DNA of 27,044 nt, from NCBI GenBank assembly GCA_036821845.1, contig DAISIT010000043.1, positions 1 through 27,044 of the forward strand, read 5' to 3'. The position numbers were made by a program, and so were the translations under genes. Below the pieces are notes generated by a model. That model was given only the letters and a program-made list of their open reading frames with translations, was not told the DNA's origin and searched no databases. The stretch is from JAEUMD01 sp937950105 (GTDB lineage Bacteria > Pseudomonadota > Alphaproteobacteria > Rhizobiales > Hyphomicrobiaceae). The first letter of the stretch is position 1; each line of letters starts with the position of its first letter. Shown in pieces: positions 23,192 through 27,044 of this stretch.

Positions 23192-23674
23192 ATGCGAATT
23201 GCCCTGTACCAGCCCGACATCGCCCAGAACACCGGCACCATCCTGCGACTCGCAGCGTGCCTGTCGGTTCCCGTCGAGATCATCCAGCCGACGGGATTTG
23301 ATATGACGGACAGGGCGTTACGCCGTGCGGGACTGGATTACCTCGAGCACGTCGACATCATCCGCCACGAAAGCTTCGCCGCCTTCGATTTAGCCCGGCG
23401 CGCGGCCGGCCGTCGCATGATGCTGCTCACCACCCACGGCGATACACCCCTGCAGCACGCCCGCTTCGAGCGCGCCGACGTGCTGCTGCTCGGCCGCGAG
23501 AGCGCCGGTGTCCCCGACAGTGTGCACGCCCTCGCCGAATCGCGAATCGCAATCCCGATGCGCGGCGGCCTGCGCTCGCTCAACATTGCCGTTGCGGCCG
23601 GAATTGCGCTCTGGGAAGCTCTGCGGCAGACGGACGGGCTCGCGGGCGCAGCTATGGGCCCGCCGGAAACGTGA
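23192..23674 (+). CDS. trmL: tRNA (cytidine/uridine-34-2'-O)-methyltransferase
   Basis: A 160-residue SPOUT methyltransferase that methylates the ribose at wobble position 34 of tRNA-Leu in characterised TrmL enzymes, using S-adenosylmethionine. It matches the family over its full length: MRIALYQPDIAQNTGTILRLAAC at the N-terminus, PTGFDMTDRALRRAGLDY, LLLGRESAGVP (motif 2), and IPMRGGLRSLNIAVAAGIALWEA (motif 3, knot). The family usually has about 155-160 residues. ATG 23192 has no strong Shine-Dalgarno sequence, but it is the start giving the standard N-terminus. It is divergent from petA. Confidence 0.95.
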   Translation: MRIALYQPDIAQNTGTILRLAACLSVPVEIIQPTGFDMTDRALRRAGLDYLEHVDIIRHESFAAFDLARRAAGRRMMLLTTHGDTPLQHARFERADVLLLGRESAGVPDSVHALAESRIAIPMRGGLRSLNIAVAAGIALWEALRQTDGLAGAAMGPPET

Positions 23675-23690
23675 ACACGGAGACACGATC

Positions 23691-24086
23691 ATGCGCACGC
23701 TGCTCGCCGCTGCTCTGACGGCCCTGGCCGCCGCCAGCCCCTTCACGGCGCGCGCCGCCGACGCGATCCCGAACCTGGTCGGCACGTGGACCGGTGACAA
23801 CCACACCATCTCCGACAAAAAGGGCCTCAAAACCTGGCAGAAGACCATCACCATCACCGAGCAGACCGACCGCCGCTTCCGCGGTCACTTCATCTATTCG
23901 GCGGGACGCAAGGATTTCTTCGGCGTCGTCTATCCCGACAACCAGACCTTCACGTGGGTCGCCTCCGACAGCAAGGGCTACAACCACGGCAAGATCCTCG
24001 CGCCCGATCGCATTGCCGCCTGCTACGTCGAGCCGGGCGAAGAGGCGACGGCGGGATGCGCGGAACTGGTCAAGGAGACACGTTAG
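23691..24086 (+). CDS. Small secreted protein, possibly lipocalin-like beta fold
   Basis: A 131-residue protein. The signal peptide covers about 1-23 (MRTLLAAALTALAAASPFTA, cleavage near ARA-A). The mature part begins NLVGTWTGDNHT, a 'GTW.G' opening seen in several small beta-barrel families. It continues as alternating strands (TITITEQ, RFRGHFIYSAG, DFFGVVYPDNQTFTWVASDSKGYNHGKIL), with two C-terminal cysteines (ACYVEP; AGCAEL). ATG 23691 is preceded by GGAGA about 8 nt upstream. It lies 16 nt after trmL, so the two are probably co-transcribed. The beta-barrel reading is tentative; the family is not identified. Confidence 0.75.
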   Translation: MRTLLAAALTALAAASPFTARAADAIPNLVGTWTGDNHTISDKKGLKTWQKTITITEQTDRRFRGHFIYSAGRKDFFGVVYPDNQTFTWVASDSKGYNHGKILAPDRIAACYVEPGEEATAGCAELVKETR

Positions 24087-24114
24087 TCGAAGGTCGCTGA
24101 AGCAACCGCGACCG

Positions 24115-24144
24115 TTGACGTACGGAGTCGTCGCCGTGCTAAGG
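24115..24144 (+). promoter_or_regulatory. Possible promoter of the liv operon
   Basis: TTGACG (24115-24120) is followed 18 nt later by CTAAGG (24139-24144), in a 115-nt gap between the secreted-protein gene and livG. The -35 is good; the -10 is weak. An 11-bp palindrome, CGTCAATGACG (24167-24177), lies downstream of it and could be an operator. Confidence 0.35.
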
Positions 24145-24201
24145 TCACGAGACGCCTGCACAATGTCGTCAATGACGTAATTTGCCACGGTGCCGCCGCG
24201 C

Positions 24202-24993
24202 ATGACGCCGACCGAGACGATCATCGAGACCAAGGGGCTCGGCAAGAACTTCAGCGGTTTCTGGGCTGTCCGGAACGTCGATCTCAAGGTGCGCCGCGGC
24301 ACCATTCACGCCCTGATCGGCCCGAACGGCGCCGGCAAGACCACCTGCTTCAACCTGCTGACCAAGTTCCTCGCCCCGACCACGGGACGCATCTATTTCA
24401 ACGGCCTCGACATCACCGATCTGGCGCCGGCCAGCGTCGCGCGCCTCGGCCTCGTGCGCAGCTTCCAGATCTCGGCCACTTTCCCGCATCTCAGCGTGCT
24501 GGAGAACGTGCGCATCGCCCTGCAGCGGCCGCTCGGCACCTCGTTCCATCTGTGGCGCCCGGAGCGCTCGCTCGATGTGCTGAACGACCGCGCGCGCGCC
24601 CTGCTCGATGACGTCGGGCTCGGCGGCTACGCGAGCCATCTCGCGGTCGAACTGCCCTACGGCCGCAAACGCGCGCTCGAGATCGCAACGACACTGGCCC
24701 TCGAGCCCGAGATGCTGTTGCTCGACGAGCCGATGGCCGGCATGGGCCGCGAGGACATCGCCCGCATTTCCGCGCTCATCCGCCGGGCCGCCGCCAATCG
24801 CACGGTGCTGATGGTCGAGCACAACCTGAGCGTGGTCGCGAGCCTGTCGGATACCATCACCGTGCTCGCACGCGGCGAAATTCTGGCCGAAGGACCTTAC
24901 GCCGAGGTGTCGCGCAATCCGCAGGTGGTCGAGGCGTACATGGGTACCGGCGCGGGCGTTGCGTCGGGCCATGCGGGGGCCGCGCATGGTTGA
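24202..24993 (+). CDS. livG: Branched-chain amino acid/urea-type ABC transporter ATPase (LivG-like)
   Basis: A 263-residue ATP-binding subunit of a HAAT-family importer. Walker A is GPNGAGKTT at about 40-48. The Q-loop region is RSFQISATFPHLSVLENV. The signature is the LivG-type LPYGRKRALEIA instead of LSGGQ. Walker B is MLLLDEPMAGM, followed by the H-loop MVEHNLSVV. The C-terminal tail (EVSRNPQVVEAYMG) is typical of LivG. The long helical insertion after the Q-loop also separates LivG from LivF. ATG 24202 gives MTPTETIIE; GTG 24190 would add four residues, and neither has a clear Shine-Dalgarno sequence. It overlaps livF by 8 bp. The actual substrate cannot be told from the ATPase. Confidence 0.92.
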   Translation: MTPTETIIETKGLGKNFSGFWAVRNVDLKVRRGTIHALIGPNGAGKTTCFNLLTKFLAPTTGRIYFNGLDITDLAPASVARLGLVRSFQISATFPHLSVLENVRIALQRPLGTSFHLWRPERSLDVLNDRARALLDDVGLGGYASHLAVELPYGRKRALEIATTLALEPEMLLLDEPMAGMGREDIARISALIRRAAANRTVLMVEHNLSVVASLSDTITVLARGEILAEGPYAEVSRNPQVVEAYMGTGAGVASGHAGAAHG

Positions 24994-25699
24994 GGCGGCC
25001 GCCACCGAACTCAGCGTCGCCGATGTCCACGCCTGGTACGGCGAGAGCCATATCCTGCACGGCATGACCTTCGACGTGAAGCGCGGCGAGGTCGTGACAC
25101 TGCTCGGCCGCAACGGCGCCGGCAAGACCACCACCATGCGCGCCATCATGGGCCTCGTGCGCCATCGCAAGGGGTCCATCAAGGCCGAGGGGACCGAGAC
25201 CATCGCGCTCACCCCGCATCGCATCGCCCGGCTCGGCATCGGCTACTGCCCGGAGGAGCGCGGCATCTTCGCCAGCCTCGACGTCACCGAGAACCTGCTG
25301 CTGCCGCCCGTGGTGAAGCCCGGTGGCATGAGCCTGGATGAGGTCTATGCGCTGTTTCCGCGTCTCAAGGAGCGCGGCGCCAGTCAGGGCACCAAGCTCT
25401 CCGGCGGCGAGCAGCAGATGCTCGCCATTGCCCGCATCCTCAGAACCGGCGCCACGCTGCTGCTGCTCGACGAACCGACCGAGGGACTTGCCCCCGTCAT
25501 CGTGCAGCACATCGGCGAGATCATCCGCACCTTGAAGGCGCGTGGTCTCACCGTGCTCCTGGTCGAGCAGAACTTCCATTTCGCCGCGACCGTCGCAGAC
25601 CGCCACTACGTCGTCGAGCACGGCACTGTCGTCGACATGTTCACGAACGCCGAACTCGCGGCCAACCAGAAAAAGCTCGAGGGATACCTCGGCGTCTAG
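24986..25699 (+). CDS. livF: Branched-chain amino acid/urea-type ABC transporter ATPase (LivF-like)
   Basis: A 237-residue second ATPase of the same importer. Walker A is GRNGAGKTT (about 40-48), preceded by LSVADVHAWYGESHILHG. PEERGIFASLDVTENLLL is the LivF-type Q-loop region. The signature is LSGGEQQMLAIAR, Walker B is LLLLDEPTEGLAP, and the H-loop is LLVEQNFHFA. The short C-terminus (LEGYLGV) is standard for LivF. ATG 24986 sits inside the end of livG (ATGGTTGA), which implies translational coupling; ATG 24971 is an alternative start. It is followed after 21 nt by the substrate-binding protein gene. Confidence 0.93.
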   Translation: MVEAAATELSVADVHAWYGESHILHGMTFDVKRGEVVTLLGRNGAGKTTTMRAIMGLVRHRKGSIKAEGTETIALTPHRIARLGIGYCPEERGIFASLDVTENLLLPPVVKPGGMSLDEVYALFPRLKERGASQGTKLSGGEQQMLAIARILRTGATLLLLDEPTEGLAPVIVQHIGEIIRTLKARGLTVLLVEQNFHFAATVADRHYVVEHGTVVDMFTNAELAANQKKLEGYLGV

Positions 25700-25720
25700 T
25701 CAGAACCGGAGGAACGACCA

Positions 25721-26935
25721 ATGAAACTCACCCGCTGCGTGGCCGGCGCCCTTGCCGCCACCCTGATGGCATCCGCGGCATCGGCCGATGTCACCGACGG
25801 CGTCGTCAAGATCGGCGTGTTGACCGACATGAGCGGCACCTACTCCGATCTTTCGGGAGCGGGCTCGGCGTGGGCCGCGAAGAAAGCCGCCGAGGACTAC
25901 GCCAGGATCAATCCCGACCTGAAGGTCGAGATCGTCTCCGCCGATCACCAGAACAAGGCCGACATCTCCGCCAACACGGCGCGCCAGTGGTACGACGTCG
26001 ACAAGGTCGACGTCATCGTCGATCTCGTCACGTCGTCGACCGCGCTCGCGGTCAACCAGATCGCCAAGGAAAAGAACAAGGTGGCGCTGGTTTCGGGCGC
26101 CGCATCCTCGGCTCTCACCGGCAAGTCGTGCACGGCCAACACGATCCACTGGACCTACGACACCTACGCGCTCGCCAACGGCACCGGCGCGGCCATCACC
26201 AAGACAGGCGGCACGAGCTGGTTCTTCCTCACCGCCGACTACGCTTTCGGTCATGCGCTCGAGAAGGACACCTCCGACGTTGTCGTGAAGAATGGCGGCA
26301 AGGTTCTGGGTGCCGTGCGCCATCCCTTCCCGGCGCAGGATTTCTCGTCGTTCCTGCTGCAGGCGCAATCGTCCGGCGCCAAGATCATCGGCCTCGCCAA
26401 TGCCGGCGCCGACACCACCAACGCCATCAAGCAGGCGTCCGAGTTCGGCATCGTGCAGGGTGGGCAGAACCTCGCCGGTCTGCTCGTCTTCATCACCGAC
26501 GTGCACGCGCTCGGCCTCAAGACCGCGCAGGGCCTGATCTTCACCGAGTCCTGGTACTGGGACGCCAACGACGCCAACCGCGCCTTCGCCAAAGAGTACG
26601 CAGCCGCCAACTCCGGCAAGTATCCGACCATGGTGCACGCGGGAGTCTACTCGTCGGTCATCCATTACCTCAAAGCCATCGACGCTCTGAAGGACGACGC
26701 CGACGGCGCCAAGGTGGTCGCCAGGATGAAGGAAATGCCGACGGACGATGCACTCTTCGGCAAGGGCAGCGTGCGCGCCGATGGCCGCAAGATCCACGAC
26801 ATGTATCTGTTCGAGGTGAAGAAGCCCGAGGAGAGCAAGGGACCGTGGGACTACTACAAGACGCGCGCGACCATCCCCGCCGCCGAAGCCTGGCGCCCGC
26901 TCGAGACGAGCGAGTGCGAGCTGGTGAAGAAGTAA
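25721..26935 (+). CDS. Periplasmic substrate-binding protein of the liv-type ABC transporter
   Basis: A 404-residue type I periplasmic binding protein (COG0683). The signal peptide covers about 1-22 (MKLTRCVAGALAATLMASA, cleavage ASA-D). The first lobe opens VKIGVLTDMSGTYSDLSGAGS, the usual ligand-loop start in this family. Further features are VDVIVDLVTSSTALAVNQIAKE, the hinge-side WFFLTADYAFGHALEKD and FITDVHALGLKTAQGL. The C-terminal GRKIHDMYLFEVKKPEESKGPWDYYK is seen in the branch annotated as amino acid/amide or organic-acid binding, so leucine is not assured. GGAGGA precedes ATG 25721. The permease genes (livH/livM-type) are absent here and may lie past the window end. Confidence 0.92.
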   Translation: MKLTRCVAGALAATLMASAASADVTDGVVKIGVLTDMSGTYSDLSGAGSAWAAKKAAEDYARINPDLKVEIVSADHQNKADISANTARQWYDVDKVDVIVDLVTSSTALAVNQIAKEKNKVALVSGAASSALTGKSCTANTIHWTYDTYALANGTGAAITKTGGTSWFFLTADYAFGHALEKDTSDVVVKNGGKVLGAVRHPFPAQDFSSFLLQAQSSGAKIIGLANAGADTTNAIKQASEFGIVQGGQNLAGLLVFITDVHALGLKTAQGLIFTESWYWDANDANRAFAKEYAAANSGKYPTMVHAGVYSSVIHYLKAIDALKDDADGAKVVARMKEMPTDDALFGKGSVRADGRKIHDMYLFEVKKPEESKGPWDYYKTRATIPAAEAWRPLETSECELVKK

Positions 26936-26942
26936 GAAGATG

Positions 26943-26972
26943 AGGGAGTGGGGAATAGGGAATAGGGAGTGG
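26943..26972 (+). repeat. G-rich heptamer array, G-quadruplex-capable (+ strand)
   Basis: Four 7-bp units, GGGAGTG GGGAATA GGGAATA GGGAGTG, then GG, begin 8 nt after the stop of the substrate-binding gene. Four G-runs with loops of 3-4 nt meet the usual G-quadruplex pattern on the plus strand. The array faces the C-rich array at 26982-27044. Confidence 0.8.
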
Positions 26973-26981
26973 GCATCCAAC

Positions 26982-27044
26982 CTCCCTTAGCTCCCTGCTC
27001 CCTGCTCCCTGCTCCCTGCTCCCTGCTCCCTGCTCCCTGCTCCC
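26982..27044. repeat. Tandem CTCCCTG heptamer array, cut by the window end
   Basis: From 26991 there are seven exact copies of CTCCCTG plus five further bases, running to the last base of the window. A diverged copy, CTCCCTTAG, precedes them at 26982-26990. The minus strand reads GGGAGCA repeats, again G-quadruplex-capable. Together with 26943-26972 the arrays form an imperfect inverted repeat that could fold into a long hairpin after the liv genes. The true copy number is unknown because the window ends inside the array. Confidence 0.9.

Noticed and set aside
24092..24113. GGTCGC/GCGACC inverted repeat after the small secreted-protein gene as a terminator
   Set aside because: The stem is only 6 bp with a 10-nt loop, and no T-run follows on the plus strand.
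1..27044. CRISPR arrays, insertion sequences or phage genes
   Set aside because: No spaced direct repeats of CRISPR size, no transposase or integrase motifs, and no phage structural genes were found; the only tandem repeats are the heptamers.

Overview
The window is about 27 kb of GC-rich DNA with short intergenic gaps. It carries a petABC (fbc) operon with an alphaproteobacterial-type Rieske protein, several GTG/TTG starts, and liv-type ABC transporter genes. This suits an alphaproteobacterium, most likely of the Hyphomicrobiales (Rhizobiales). I infer that from gene content; there is no rRNA or other taxonomic marker to settle it. The recurring theme is periplasmic redox and sulfur chemistry.

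Layout. 1-2802 (+): the 3' end of a conserved protein, a secreted coiled-coil protein, and a cytoplasmic helical protein preceded by a good FNR/FixK-type box. 2795-11134 (all -): read in transcription order, an orphan TAXI-type solute-binding protein, a modular FccA-like cytochrome c, the flavoprotein of flavocytochrome c sulfide dehydrogenase (FccB), a second monohaem cytochrome c with a Pro-rich tail, a small secreted Cys protein, DusA, a TSUP (TauE/SafE) exporter and a SoxW-like periplasmic thioredoxin. 11517-11608 (-): tRNA-Ser(GCU) with encoded CCA. 11899-13760: small secreted, Sel1-repeat and lipoprotein genes. 13830-16381 (-): a quinone oxidoreductase translationally coupled to a GT39/ArnT-like membrane glycosyltransferase. 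16577-19471: a lipoprotein, a YeeE/YedE (TsuA-like) sulfur-compound transporter and MTA phosphorylase. 19468-22938 (-): a SUKH-like gene, then the cytochrome bc1 operon petA-petB-petC ending in a strong terminator. 23192-26935 (+): TrmL, a small secreted protein and livG-livF-livK-like transporter genes. The window ends inside a G/C-skewed heptamer repeat array.

How the genes may work together. The FccB-like enzyme keeps all three cysteines expected for sulfide oxidation. It could pass electrons to the FccA-like haem domain and then to the small cytochrome c in the same gene block. The bc1 complex is encoded about 9 kb away. The thioredoxin could keep periplasmic thiols reduced, the TSUP protein could export sulfite or a similar anion, and the YeeE-like protein could import thiosulfate. 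This chain is inference. The individual family calls are well supported, except where marked.

The most unusual items are the domain architecture of the 491-aa cytochrome next to an orphan TAXI protein, and a dispersed GGGARTA-like heptamer repeat. That repeat supplies the last codons and stop of mtnP and forms opposed G-quadruplex-capable arrays after the liv substrate-binding gene.
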